Source of the DNA: JBGSPQ01 sp041738505
GTDB taxonomy: Bacteria; Patescibacteriota; Gracilibacteria; UBA1369
DNA length: 64,000 nt
Assembly (NCBI GenBank): GCA_041738505.1
Contig: JBGSPQ010000023.1
Span: forward strand, 1-64,000
Reading direction: 5' to 3'
Shown here: piece after piece, positions 50,339-58,360 of the stretch
How the letters are laid out: each line of letters begins with the position of its first letter
Position numbering within the stretch: position 1 is the stretch's first letter
Notes under the pieces: model-generated
The model's database searches: none
Seen by the model: only the letters and a program-made list of their open reading frames with translations
What the model was told of the DNA's origin: nothing
Translations under genes and position numbers: made by a program

Positions 50339-51479
50339 TGGACGTTTCGCTGTTAGTGGTGGATGTTTCGGATACGATTTCGTATTCGGTGACGATAACC
50401 CCCGCGCCCAGAGAGGCGATTGCTTCGAACGATGAACTGGTGAGATCCAAATCCATTCCCTGCGCGTAGGGGCCGCGGTCGTTTATTTTTACGACAACCT
50501 CTTTACCGTTGGAAAGGTTGGTTACTTTTATCATGGTTCCGAAAGGGAGTGTTTTATGGGCGGCGGTCGGTAGGTTTGTGTCGAATTTTTCGCCGGAGGC
50601 CGTGCTCCAGTTTACGTCGTCAAACCCGTACCAGGTGGCTACGGCAAAGAGATTGCCTTTTTGGCTTTTGATCATTCTGTAAACCAGATCCGCAAAGTCT
50701 CCGCGGTTCATGTTTTGGGAGGGATTGAGTGATCCGTCCGCCCGGCTGCGGATGATAAGGCTTCTTTCGCTTGAAACCTGCGCGTATGGCGCGAACCAGG
50801 CGTCAATCGGTACGTCGGCGTAGGGCGGTTCGGTAATGCTTGAGGGGACTATGCCGCCTTCCAGCAGTAAAGCGATTTTTAAACTTTCGGCGCGGTTGAT
50901 GGTGTTTTCGGGGTGGAATAGTCCGTCGGGATAACCTTCCACTACTTGTTTTTCCCAGGCGGAAAGGACGTGGCCGTAAAACCAGGCGTCAACGGGCACG
51001 TCGGCGAATTGGAATCCGGTTGTTTCTTCGGTTAGAGTTTCCGGTTCTGTTGTTGTGGATTCGTCTGTTGATGGCTGAGTGTTGTCGGTTTCATCAACGG
51101 CCGTGGGGGGAAGTTCGGATAAGGTTATTGTTGTTTCGGTGGTTTCTTCGGGGGCGATGTCGGCCGGTTCTTCGGTGATGTCGGCCGGTTCCGTTGATTC
51201 TTCCGTGAGCGCGCCGGCAAGAATTTTTAAAGCTTCGGCGCGGTTGATTTCGTCCAGCGGTTTGAAACTGCCGTCCTCGTATCCCTGAATGAGTCCGTTT
51301 TCTTTTAGGTATTTGATGGCAACGTAGTGTTTGTCTCCGAGTTCTATGTCGGTAAAGACGTGAGTGTCCGTCGGTGCTTCGTTGATCGGTTCGTCAAAGG
51401 CCGCCGCCAGGTTTACACTGACAGACAGCGTTACCAGCGTGGAGACGATTTTTACCGGAGTGTTATATTTTTTTTGCAT
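50316..51479 (-). CDS. SLH-domain RlpA-like protein
   Basis: 387 residues from ATG 51479 (MQKKYNTPVKIVS); longer readings overlap the jag gene. Signal peptide to about residue 27. SLH repeat 1 at 41-90 (FTDIELGDKHYVAIKYLKENGLIQGYEDGSF), acidic Thr/Glu linker at 92-155, SLH repeats 2 and 3 at about 156-205 and 218-270, and an RlpA-type double-psi beta-barrel at 275-370 (TASGEKFDTN, TAAHKTLPFGT, VVVKINDRGPY, DLDLT). The His and Asp of RlpA lytic transglycosylases are both present, so glycan cleavage is plausible. SLH plus RlpA suggests a surface-bound wall enzyme. Confidence 0.85.
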   Translation of the reverse strand: MQKKYNTPVKIVSTLVTLSVSVNLAAAFDEPINEAPTDTHVFTDIELGDKHYVAIKYLKENGLIQGYEDGSFKPLDEINRAEALKILAGALTEESTEPADITEEPADIAPEETTETTITLSELPPTAVDETDNTQPSTDESTTTEPETLTEETTGFQFADVPVDAWFYGHVLSAWEKQVVEGYPDGLFHPENTINRAESLKIALLLEGGIVPSSITEPPYADVPIDAWFAPYAQVSSERSLIIRSRADGSLNPSQNMNRGDFADLVYRMIKSQKGNLFAVATWYGFDDVNWSTASGEKFDTNLPTAAHKTLPFGTMIKVTNLSNGKEVVVKINDRGPYAQGMDLDLTSSSFEAIASLGAGVIVTEYEIVSETSTTNSETSNEIDYRF

Positions 51480-51510
51480 CGGCGGCCTCGTTAGTTGGTT
51501 GTACATTGCG

Positions 51511-52089
51511 TTATTCTTCGTCATCGCTTGAAAGCGCGGATGAAAGATCGGTGTTTTCCGCGGAAAAATCGCTGATGTCGTCATCATCGCCGGCCAGATT
51601 GGTGCCGGAAAAAAGGTCTGATTGTCCGCCACTCGCGCCGTCTTTCAATTTGATTGTAAGGTATCGGAAGTCACCCTGTCCCACGGATTCGGTAATGACG
51701 TCGTTGAATTTAGAGGCGATGTGCAGGTGAATAAGTCTTCGGAAGTAAGGGGCCATGGGCGGTAGAGATTGTTCTCTGCCGGTTTTTCGCAGTGTTTCTA
51801 TTTTGCGTTCAGCCAGATTTTTTACGTTGTCCTCCTGTCTTTTTTTGTAGTTGTCCACGTCCAGCACCAGATTAAGTTCGCCGTCGTGTTTTCTGTGCAG
51901 GATGGTTTTTACAATGCTCTGAAGGGCGTGAATGTTTTCTCCGTGATGACCGATGAGCAGGCTCGGCTCCTCGCTTTCAATGTTCACCCTGACGGTGTTG
52001 TCATCGCTTTTTTCCAGTCTCACTCTGCGAAAAGGAGTGCAGAGTCTGGTAAGAATTTCTTCCACGGTTTCCTGAATAAGAGTGTCCAT
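51511..52089 (-). CDS. jag: Jag/KhpB-type RNA-binding protein
   Basis: 192 residues. KH domain (SLLIGHHGENIHALQSIVKTIL, with GHHG for GxxG) and R3H domain (MAPYFRRLIHLHIASKFNDVITESVGQG), followed by an acidic Ser/Asp tail. The N-terminal Jag_N domain of Firmicute proteins is absent. KhpB binds RNA and is usually encoded next to yidC, as here (28 bases after the yidC stop). Post-transcriptional role is inferred from the family. Confidence 0.9.
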   Translation of the reverse strand: MDTLIQETVEEILTRLCTPFRRVRLEKSDDNTVRVNIESEEPSLLIGHHGENIHALQSIVKTILHRKHDGELNLVLDVDNYKKRQEDNVKNLAERKIETLRKTGREQSLPPMAPYFRRLIHLHIASKFNDVITESVGQGDFRYLTIKLKDGASGGQSDLFSGTNLAGDDDDISDFSAENTDLSSALSSDDEE

Positions 52090-52117
52090 ACAGTCTGATA
52101 AGATTAAATGATAAGTG

Positions 52118-53368
52118 TTATTTTTTTGAAACGACGCGGACTTTTACGGTATCGGTATCCACCTGCCTGTTCACGACAATCTGCTGTAGAATGCCGTAAA
52201 TTGTGGACGCGCTCCAGTAAAGTCCCACACCCGCCGGCACCGAGGCCGTAAACAGCGCAATCATCACCGGCATAATGTAAGTCATCATCATGTTGGCCAT
52301 CTCCATCTCGTTGCCTTTTCCTTTCTTGTCTTTATTATGATTATCGTTATCCTGTCGTTTTTTGGTTCGCATCATGGCCAGTTTCATCTGGAAGAACTGC
52401 AGGGCGCCGACAATCAAAGGCAGAATAAAGGCATTGATTTTGGTCAATTCCAGGATGCCCAGGAAGTTGGTGTTAACTGCGGCGATGGAAAAGTCTTTTA
52501 ATGGTTCATATAACAGGTAGGCGTTGTTGGGATTTAGCCCGTCCTGAATAACGTAGAAAATCGCGATCAGAAAAGGAAACTGAATCAAAAGCGGCAAACA
52601 ACTGCCCAGCGGATTTACTTTGTGTTCCTGCCAGAGAGCCATTGTTTCTTTGGCGATCATTTCCTGGTTGTCCTTGTATTTTTCTTTGATGCGATTGAGC
52701 TTGGGCTGTAGTTCCTGCATTTTTCTTTGTGACTTCATCGCCTTTTGCGAAGGTATCAGCAGGATTGTTCTGATGATGATGGTCAGCAGAATGATGGCAA
52801 GGCCCAGGTCGTGTCCCGGGACGATGGTTGTAAGTCCGATAAGGGCGTTGTAAATGGGCTGGTAAAAACCTGTAGTCCAAATGATACCGAACCATCCCTG
52901 AGGAGTGACTTCAAATTCGTTGGATTCAATAACCGCGGATTTTGTAGTGTCTTCGGGTACTTTAATGTCGGCGGAGACTTTATATGTACCCATTTCGCCA
53001 AAAAGCGCGTGGTTCCAGGAACCGAATCTGATGGATATTTCCTGTCCGGGTGCGATTTCCAGGTTCGGGGCGCTTGAGCAGTCTATTTCCGCCGTGTTTG
53101 TAATCGGAATCCAGCCTTCGGCGGTTTTTTTGACCGCGCCCAGCGGTTCACGCGGGCAGGTGTTTTCTATTATCGCCTTCAGTTCGGTGTTGTTTTTGAT
53201 TTTCACCGTTACGATGTCGTTTTGCGCGAATTCCTTGTGGATTGTTATTACGTCAAAATTCTGACCGGATGGTGTGGGTGTGTCGGAGCCGGGGTTAAAG
53301 AAAAGGCTCATTGTGATGTACACAAGCAGAAAGATGATTCCGTAATGGAGAAATTTCTTTTTATCCAT
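52118..53368 (-). CDS. yidC: Membrane protein insertase YidC
   Basis: 416 residues. N-terminal membrane helix (8-25), an extracytoplasmic beta domain (about 30-165), and the YidC/Oxa1 core from about 170 (GFYQPIYNALIGLTTIVPGHDLGLAIILLTIIIRTILLIPSQKAMKSQ; PKLNRIKEKYKDN; LPLLIQFPFLIAIFYVIQDG; SVPAGVGLYWSASTIYGILQQ). The arginine in IIIRTILL fits the hydrophilic groove. Inserts membrane proteins with or without SecYEG. Its start overlaps the rnpA end by eight bases. Confidence 0.95.
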   Translation of the reverse strand: MDKKKFLHYGIIFLLVYITMSLFFNPGSDTPTPSGQNFDVITIHKEFAQNDIVTVKIKNNTELKAIIENTCPREPLGAVKKTAEGWIPITNTAEIDCSSAPNLEIAPGQEISIRFGSWNHALFGEMGTYKVSADIKVPEDTTKSAVIESNEFEVTPQGWFGIIWTTGFYQPIYNALIGLTTIVPGHDLGLAIILLTIIIRTILLIPSQKAMKSQRKMQELQPKLNRIKEKYKDNQEMIAKETMALWQEHKVNPLGSCLPLLIQFPFLIAIFYVIQDGLNPNNAYLLYEPLKDFSIAAVNTNFLGILELTKINAFILPLIVGALQFFQMKLAMMRTKKRQDNDNHNKDKKGKGNEMEMANMMMTYIMPVMIALFTASVPAGVGLYWSASTIYGILQQIVVNRQVDTDTVKVRVVSKK

Positions 53369-53693
53369 GTATTTTTTGTAGAGTTTGAATCAGGTGTTTA
53401 TTGAGTTTTTGCCAGTCCAGTACCGCCGCGGCGTTTTTGGCGATGATGACTATATTAAAGGGTTTTGGTATTGAGTCCGCCGACTTGCGGATGATTTCGT
53501 ACAAGCGGCGGCGCAAGCGGTTTCTGTCCACGGCGTTTGGAAATACTTTCGTGCTTACGCTCGCGCTGTACCTGTTTTCTGTGCCGCGGGACGGAATGAA
53601 TTTGATATTAAAATATTCGTTTGAAACGCGATGCCCCTTTTTCAGGGCGTAGGTAACGGCCGATCTTGTTAGCCGGTTGTTACGGGGTATCAT
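53361..53693 (-). CDS. rnpA: Ribonuclease P protein component
   Basis: 110 residues. RnpA signature with the RNR helix motif NAVDRNRLRRRLYEII (about 52-66), N-terminal NRLTRSAVTYALKKG and central VSTKVFPNAV. Binds RNase P RNA and helps process tRNA 5' ends. Follows rpmH by 21 bases and overlaps yidC by eight. Confidence 0.93.
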   Translation of the reverse strand: MIPRNNRLTRSAVTYALKKGHRVSNEYFNIKFIPSRGTENRYSASVSTKVFPNAVDRNRLRRRLYEIIRKSADSIPKPFNIVIIAKNAAAVLDWQKLNKHLIQTLQKIHG

Positions 53694-53714
53694 GTTTGGA
53701 TTTTCATCTGAAAA

Positions 53715-53861
53715 TTAGACTTTCCCCTTGCTAATAACCGTCAGTTTTTTTCTGCCTTTTGCTCTGCGGCGGTTTAAAACCTTCATGCCGTCGGAGGTGC
53801 TCATGCGTTTTAGAAAACCGTGGGTTCTTGCTCGCTTCTTTTTCTTTAATTTCCCTTGCAT
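53715..53861 (-). CDS. rpmH: Ribosomal protein bL34
   Basis: 48 residues: a highly basic protein with the bL34 core RTHGFLKRMSTSDGMKVLNRRRAKGRKKLTV. First gene of the rpmH-rnpA-yidC-jag cluster, which in many bacteria lies near the replication origin. No dnaA is seen upstream here. ATG at 53861. Confidence 0.95.
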   Translation of the reverse strand: MQGKLKKKKRARTHGFLKRMSTSDGMKVLNRRRAKGRKKLTVISKGKV

Positions 53862-53929
53862 ATCATTGCTTAAATAATAGGTTTATAGGCTAAAAGAGGA
53901 TAGCTTCAGCCCATGTATCTGTCAAATCA

Positions 53930-54208
53930 TTATTTGTGGCTGTTTCTGTTTTCCATTTCCTTCATTGCGGCGCAGAAACCAAAGACGCTTCCGGCCAGGG
54001 CTCCCAGAATCATGGTTAAAAAAGAGATGGTGCTGGGCGTCACGGCTTTGAAAGGGCTATCCATTGGAATGATCAGATCCAATAGCATGAGCAGTAACCA
54101 TATGACAATACCGACGGCCAGTCCGCAAAAAATACCGAAAAAAGAGCCTCTTAGGGCTCTAAATGTTAAATAAAGGCTGGTATTAACAAAATATTTTTTT
54201 AACCACAT
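53930..54208 (-). CDS. Small membrane protein of unknown function
   Basis: 92 residues with two or three membrane helices (about 20-46, FFGIFCGLAVGIVIWLLLMLLDLII, and 58-82, ISFLTMILGALAGSVFGFCAAM). Charged ends. Not recognised. Starts ten bases inside the end of the upstream pabA-like gene (54199-54783), so translation is probably coupled. Confidence 0.6.
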   Translation of the reverse strand: MWLKKYFVNTSLYLTFRALRGSFFGIFCGLAVGIVIWLLLMLLDLIIPMDSPFKAVTPSTISFLTMILGALAGSVFGFCAAMKEMENRNSHK

Positions 54209-54783
54209 TGTGAAAGGAAGTTAAGGATGATTTGACGGCCCTCGTCCGTCATAAAAGATTCCGGATGAAATTGTATTCCAAACAGTTTAAATTGACAATG
54301 TTCAATTGCCATGATGACATCATCTTCTTCCGAGACGGCGGTTATTTTTAATTCGGCGGGGAATCCGTCGCGCGAACCGCACAGCGAATGGTATCTCATC
54401 GCGGGGAAAGGGGATGGGATGTTTTTGAAAAGAGTCGAGTTGTCGTGGTGGATGAAGCTTTGTTTTCCGTGAATGATTTGGGGGGCGGTTTCTATCTTTC
54501 CACCGAATGCTTTTATTATTCCCTGGTGGCCCAGGCATACTCCCAATAACGGCTTTTTCCCCGCGAAGTGCCGAATTGCCTCTTCGCATATTCCAAAATC
54601 GTCCGGGTTATTCACGGTGCCGGGGCCCGGTGAAATCATTATATGAGTGGGACTTTGTTCCTCTATTTTTTTTATGGTTATTTGGTCGTTTTTATAGACG
54701 ACCGGATTTCCGCCCAGAGACCCTGTAAGTTGATAGAGGTTGTAAGTGAAGGAATCGTAATTGTCTAAGATGAGTGTCTTCAA
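54199..54783 (-). CDS. Glutamine amidotransferase, PabA/TrpG-type
   Basis: 194 residues. Class I glutamine amidotransferase subunit that supplies ammonia to anthranilate or 4-amino-4-deoxychorismate synthase. MKTLILDNYDSFTYNL at the N-terminus, oxyanion PGPG (ISPGPGTVNNPDD), nucleophile Cys in GVCLGHQGI, and catalytic His/Glu in FGIQFHPESF. The start is a TTG at 54781-54783, as an in-frame stop lies just upstream and no ATG fits; TATAAT ends about six bases before it, so the mRNA may be nearly leaderless. The partner chorismate-binding subunit is not in the window. Confidence 0.88.
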   Translation of the reverse strand: MKTLILDNYDSFTYNLYQLTGSLGGNPVVYKNDQITIKKIEEQSPTHIMISPGPGTVNNPDDFGICEEAIRHFAGKKPLLGVCLGHQGIIKAFGGKIETAPQIIHGKQSFIHHDNSTLFKNIPSPFPAMRYHSLCGSRDGFPAELKITAVSEEDDVIMAIEHCQFKLFGIQFHPESFMTDEGRQIILNFLSQCG

Positions 54784-54865
54784 TGTGAGATTATAATTCT
54801 TGTATTTGTTGTTGATTTATAGTATTTTTGGCAGGAGTTTTATTGTAAGGCTAATACATATAATA

Positions 54866-56848
54866 ATGTCTCTAAGAACACAATACGAGTTTTTGTTTGT
54901 CGGCAGGGATGAAGGCAGTTTTGTGGAAAATTATGCTTACGACCTTGGCGAGGGCGGCGATAACAGCGGCAAGATTTTTATCAATTTGGAGATTCAGAAC
55001 AACCCGGTGGACGCCGAAGCGATTGGTGAAACCATTTTTGATTCTCTGCGAAAAACTTTTTTTGCCGATTTGGAAAAGGATCCTTATGAAAGATTTGAAG
55101 AGGCTATTCGCGCGGTGAACAAAGCTTTGATAGCTTTAAAGCAGGAGAAAGTTTCCAAGTTTATCGGAAATCTGCATGTGCTGATTGCGGCGATTGCCGA
55201 CAATACCTTATATGTAACACAGACCGGCGAGGCCGAGGCTTATTTGATCAGGCGCAGACTTTGCAGTCCCATTAGCGAGAATCTTGCGGAAGAGGGGGCT
55301 GTGGATATTTTTACAAATATTGCCAGCGGTTCCGTGGAGCCCGGCGATTTTATTTTGTTTTCGTCCACCAGACTTGTCCGCTATGTGAGCAAGACCGATT
55401 TGGCCAAGCTTTGTTCCAGCCAGAATCTGGTTACTTCGCTGGCGGAATTAAAGGATTATTTGAATACGGAGGTGCTGGGGAAAGTGGGTATGATAGGGAT
55501 TACGGCTCATGAGACGGCGCCGGATTTAAACGCACAGGAGCGGGGGGAGATTGTGGAGCATTTGGAAAAAGAGGAGGTGTATGTGGATAGGGATAGCGGA
55601 GGCGCCGGCGGTAGAACTAGTAACGCTTTAAAGGACGCGGTTTCGCTTTTGACCGGGGCTGTAAACGATTTGCGCGGTAAAGTTTCCGATATCGGTTCAA
55701 AGCGAAAGGCAAGGACTTCCAGATCCTCCGATGGGGGATGGAAAGATGTCAGGAGCTGGAGCAAAGACAGAATGCTGACAGTGATTATCATTACCGTTCT
55801 GGTTCTGGTTGTGGGTATATGGTGGATGAAAGGACAGGCAGAGGAACAACAAAAGATTGAAGAATTTTCCACAATACTGGATGAAGTGAAGGCCGAAGTG
55901 GGTTCCGCCGAGACAACCGGACAATATAATAAGGATCAGGCGGGTGAAATGCTTGCGCACGCAGAAACGCGGGCGCTGGAGGTTTTGAATTCCGGTTATC
56001 ACCGCGCCAAGGCCAATGAAATTCTGGAGACTATCGTTTCTACGAGAGACAGACTGGATAACATTATTCACGCCGAAACCAGAATGCTAGCGGATCTTGC
56101 CGTTAAACGGGACAACGTTTCCGCCCTGGGTTTGTTGAGTCTGAACAATACTTTGTACGCGTATGAATATAACGCTCTTTATCCGATTGTGTTAAATGAG
56201 GTGCAGGATCCGGTTTCAATTGACGAAAATGAAACCATTGTGGACGCAACGGTTTATGAGGATGAAAACTCAATACTGTTTTTTACAAAAACCGGTAAGC
56301 TGATTGAATATAAGGATAACAGAATGACTTTTATTGACGGCACCGATGGTGAGTTTAAGAGGGGAGTTTCGGTTCAGGCTTACAGTAACAAGTTCTATAT
56401 TCTTGATGCCGAGCAAAACCAGATTTGGAGATATACCAGAAGAAGAGATAAATTTGATGCCGCGGAGGCCTGGAATGTTAACGCGGAGATTAAGAACGGA
56501 GTGGATTTCGCGATTGACGGGAATATTTATGTTCTTAACAACGACGGGTATATTACAAAGATTTACAGCGGTAACCGCGAGGATTTCCCGGTAAAACGTC
56601 AGCCGATGCAACTGATGGAAAATCCCACCAAAATTTATACGGAGCTGGATATGAATCAGATATATATTCTTGAGCCCGAATTAAGAAGGGTTCTGATTTT
56701 CCAGAAAGATGCCAAAACCGGCGGCGCAACTTACAACAACCAGATCGTGTTTGATGATGTTCAGGATATGAGGGATCTGTACGTTGATAAAGATACCAAT
56801 AAACTCTACGTTCTGGATAAGACCAAGGTTTACGAAGTGGCTTTATAA
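54866..56848 (+). CDS. PP2C-like/TM/beta-propeller membrane protein
   Basis: 660 residues from ATG 54866. Residues 1-215 have the fold pattern of PP2C-type phosphatases (FEEAIRAVNKALIALKQE; LHVLIAAIADNTLYVTQTGEAEAYLIR; SVEPGDFILFSSTRLVRYVS), but the metal-binding Asp motifs of active enzymes, near the N-terminus and in the GD pair, are not evident, so it may be inactive. A basic linker precedes one membrane helix at 303-321. Outside the membrane is a coiled coil (about 325-420) and then repeated beta segments (FYILDAEQNQIWRY; IYVLNNDGYITKIYSG; IYILEPELRRVLIFQ; LYVLDKTKVYEV) typical of an NHL/YVTN-like propeller. This suggests a transmembrane signalling or sensing protein. Overlaps the convergent glycosyltransferase end by six bases. 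Confidence 0.75.
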   Translation: MSLRTQYEFLFVGRDEGSFVENYAYDLGEGGDNSGKIFINLEIQNNPVDAEAIGETIFDSLRKTFFADLEKDPYERFEEAIRAVNKALIALKQEKVSKFIGNLHVLIAAIADNTLYVTQTGEAEAYLIRRRLCSPISENLAEEGAVDIFTNIASGSVEPGDFILFSSTRLVRYVSKTDLAKLCSSQNLVTSLAELKDYLNTEVLGKVGMIGITAHETAPDLNAQERGEIVEHLEKEEVYVDRDSGGAGGRTSNALKDAVSLLTGAVNDLRGKVSDIGSKRKARTSRSSDGGWKDVRSWSKDRMLTVIIITVLVLVVGIWWMKGQAEEQQKIEEFSTILDEVKAEVGSAETTGQYNKDQAGEMLAHAETRALEVLNSGYHRAKANEILETIVSTRDRLDNIIHAETRMLADLAVKRDNVSALGLLSLNNTLYAYEYNALYPIVLNEVQDPVSIDENETIVDATVYEDENSILFFTKTGKLIEYKDNRMTFIDGTDGEFKRGVSVQAYSNKFYILDAEQNQIWRYTRRRDKFDAAEAWNVNAEIKNGVDFAIDGNIYVLNNDGYITKIYSGNREDFPVKRQPMQLMENPTKIYTELDMNQIYILEPELRRVLIFQKDAKTGGATYNNQIVFDDVQDMRDLYVDKDTNKLYVLDKTKVYEVAL

Positions 56849-58282
56849 CAGTCCCGAAAGAAAGTCCGCGATATCCAGCGCCGCCTGGGGTCTGCTCATT
56901 TTGGCGATTTTGCGGGTGAATGCGGTATAGTTTTTTCTAATGAATTCAACGTCGCCGGCTATGTCTTTTTGAGCGGGTTCGGCTATGACTCCCAGATGGT
57001 ATCTCTGGATTAGTTCGGCGTTGCCGGCTTCCTGTCCGGGGATGATGGATGTGATGATTATCGGTTTGCCGGCGGCCACGCATTCCATAACTGTGGATCC
57101 TCCGGCTTTGGTTATGACAAGATCGCAGGATTTGATGAACGTTGGCATTTGATCGGTCCAACCGAAAATTTTAACATTGGTCTTGTTGCCGTATTTTTCC
57201 AGTTTGGGTCTCAATTTGGAATCGCGGCCCGTAATCACAATGACGTTGTATTTGTTGTTTTCGGTCAAGGAATTGATGATTCTGATGTTCTTTCTTTGTT
57301 GCTGTGAAGTTGGTAAAAATAAAACCGTGAATTTTTTGGGATTCAGTCCGATTTCCTCTAAAAATTTTTCGCGGTCGGTTTTTTGAATAAAATCCAGTCT
57401 CACGGGGTAGCCCAGCACTTTGATTTTTTCGTAGGGGACGCCCAGTTTGTGAATGGAAGTGGCGGTATCGTTGTTTGCGACAAGCAGATAGTCGTTGTCG
57501 GCGATAACCCAGCTGTTGTGAATGGTGATGGAGTCGGTGATAACGCTTACGAATTTTGCGTTTTTATTGGTCTTTTTGCGGATTTCCGAGGCCAGATAGC
57601 TCCAGACCGGATATGTGGAAATGACCAGGTCGGGATTTTTTTCCTGAAAAAATTTGGTCAGTTTGGTTAATACAAAGGGGTAATTAACCTGATTCAAAAG
57701 CTTGATCAAAGGTACGCGGGTGTTGGTGCTTTCGTATAAGAGTTTGTACAGACTGGGGGTGAATTTCACCCAGCTTTCATAGGTGCTTTTGGTGAATGAG
57801 TTGATAAACGAACTGATAACTTCCTGGAAATCTATAATTTCCACATCGTAGTCATGGCCGTAATTGTGTTCAAAGGCCTCTTTGATGGCTTTAGATACGG
57901 ACATATGGCCCTGGCCAAGTTCGGCGGAAAGAATCATGATTCTTTTTTGTTTGCTTTTGAATCCGGCCAGATTGTTTCTCAGTCCGTTAAGTTTTTTGAA
58001 AATTTCCTCTTTTTCTTCCGCGGTCATGTCGGAGTTTTTTGCCGAAAGATCCAACAGAGCCATGATGCCGTGGATGCTTTCTTCGGCTTTTTCAAAGTGA
58101 AGACCGTGGTCTTTTTGTTCGGGATTGGCGAATGCTTTCGCCACGTTGGCGGTCAGGTTCATGCCCTCTTCTTCAATTTTATTTTTGATAAGAGGAGCAT
58201 CCTTCTTTTCCAGTGACTGAAGGATTTCATGAACGGTTGTGAGAGCCTGCACATATACGCTGGTTTTCTGGAACGGCAACAT
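56843..58282 (-). CDS. MGDG-synthase-type glycosyltransferase (GT28)
   Basis: 479 residues. Residues about 1-110 are a helical extension. The GT28 domain starts at KRIMILSAELGQGHMSVSKAI (GxGH donor or acceptor loop), continues with DFQEVISSFI, DLVISTYPVWSYLASEI and the C-terminal nucleotide-sugar site FGWTDQMPTFIKSCDLVITKAGGSTVMECVAAGKPIII. The family contains diacylglycerol glucosyl- and galactosyltransferases and MurG; the motifs fit the former, so membrane glycolipid synthesis is likely. Peripheral at the cytoplasmic membrane. The N-terminal extension is unusual. Confidence 0.85.
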   Translation of the reverse strand: MLPFQKTSVYVQALTTVHEILQSLEKKDAPLIKNKIEEEGMNLTANVAKAFANPEQKDHGLHFEKAEESIHGIMALLDLSAKNSDMTAEEKEEIFKKLNGLRNNLAGFKSKQKRIMILSAELGQGHMSVSKAIKEAFEHNYGHDYDVEIIDFQEVISSFINSFTKSTYESWVKFTPSLYKLLYESTNTRVPLIKLLNQVNYPFVLTKLTKFFQEKNPDLVISTYPVWSYLASEIRKKTNKNAKFVSVITDSITIHNSWVIADNDYLLVANNDTATSIHKLGVPYEKIKVLGYPVRLDFIQKTDREKFLEEIGLNPKKFTVLFLPTSQQQRKNIRIINSLTENNKYNVIVITGRDSKLRPKLEKYGNKTNVKIFGWTDQMPTFIKSCDLVITKAGGSTVMECVAAGKPIIITSIIPGQEAGNAELIQRYHLGVIAEPAQKDIAGDVEFIRKNYTAFTRKIAKMSRPQAALDIADFLSGLL

Positions 58283-58360
58283 TTGTTATTTGGTCAAATA
58301 TCGCCGACATTCTATAGGTTTTAGGAGATTGACGCAAGGCGTAATTCATGTTGCCGTAAT

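Noticed and set aside
53913..54173. Plus-strand frame opposite the small membrane protein
   Set aside because: The minus-strand frame has membrane helices and overlaps the upstream gene in operon fashion; the plus frame looks like its antisense.
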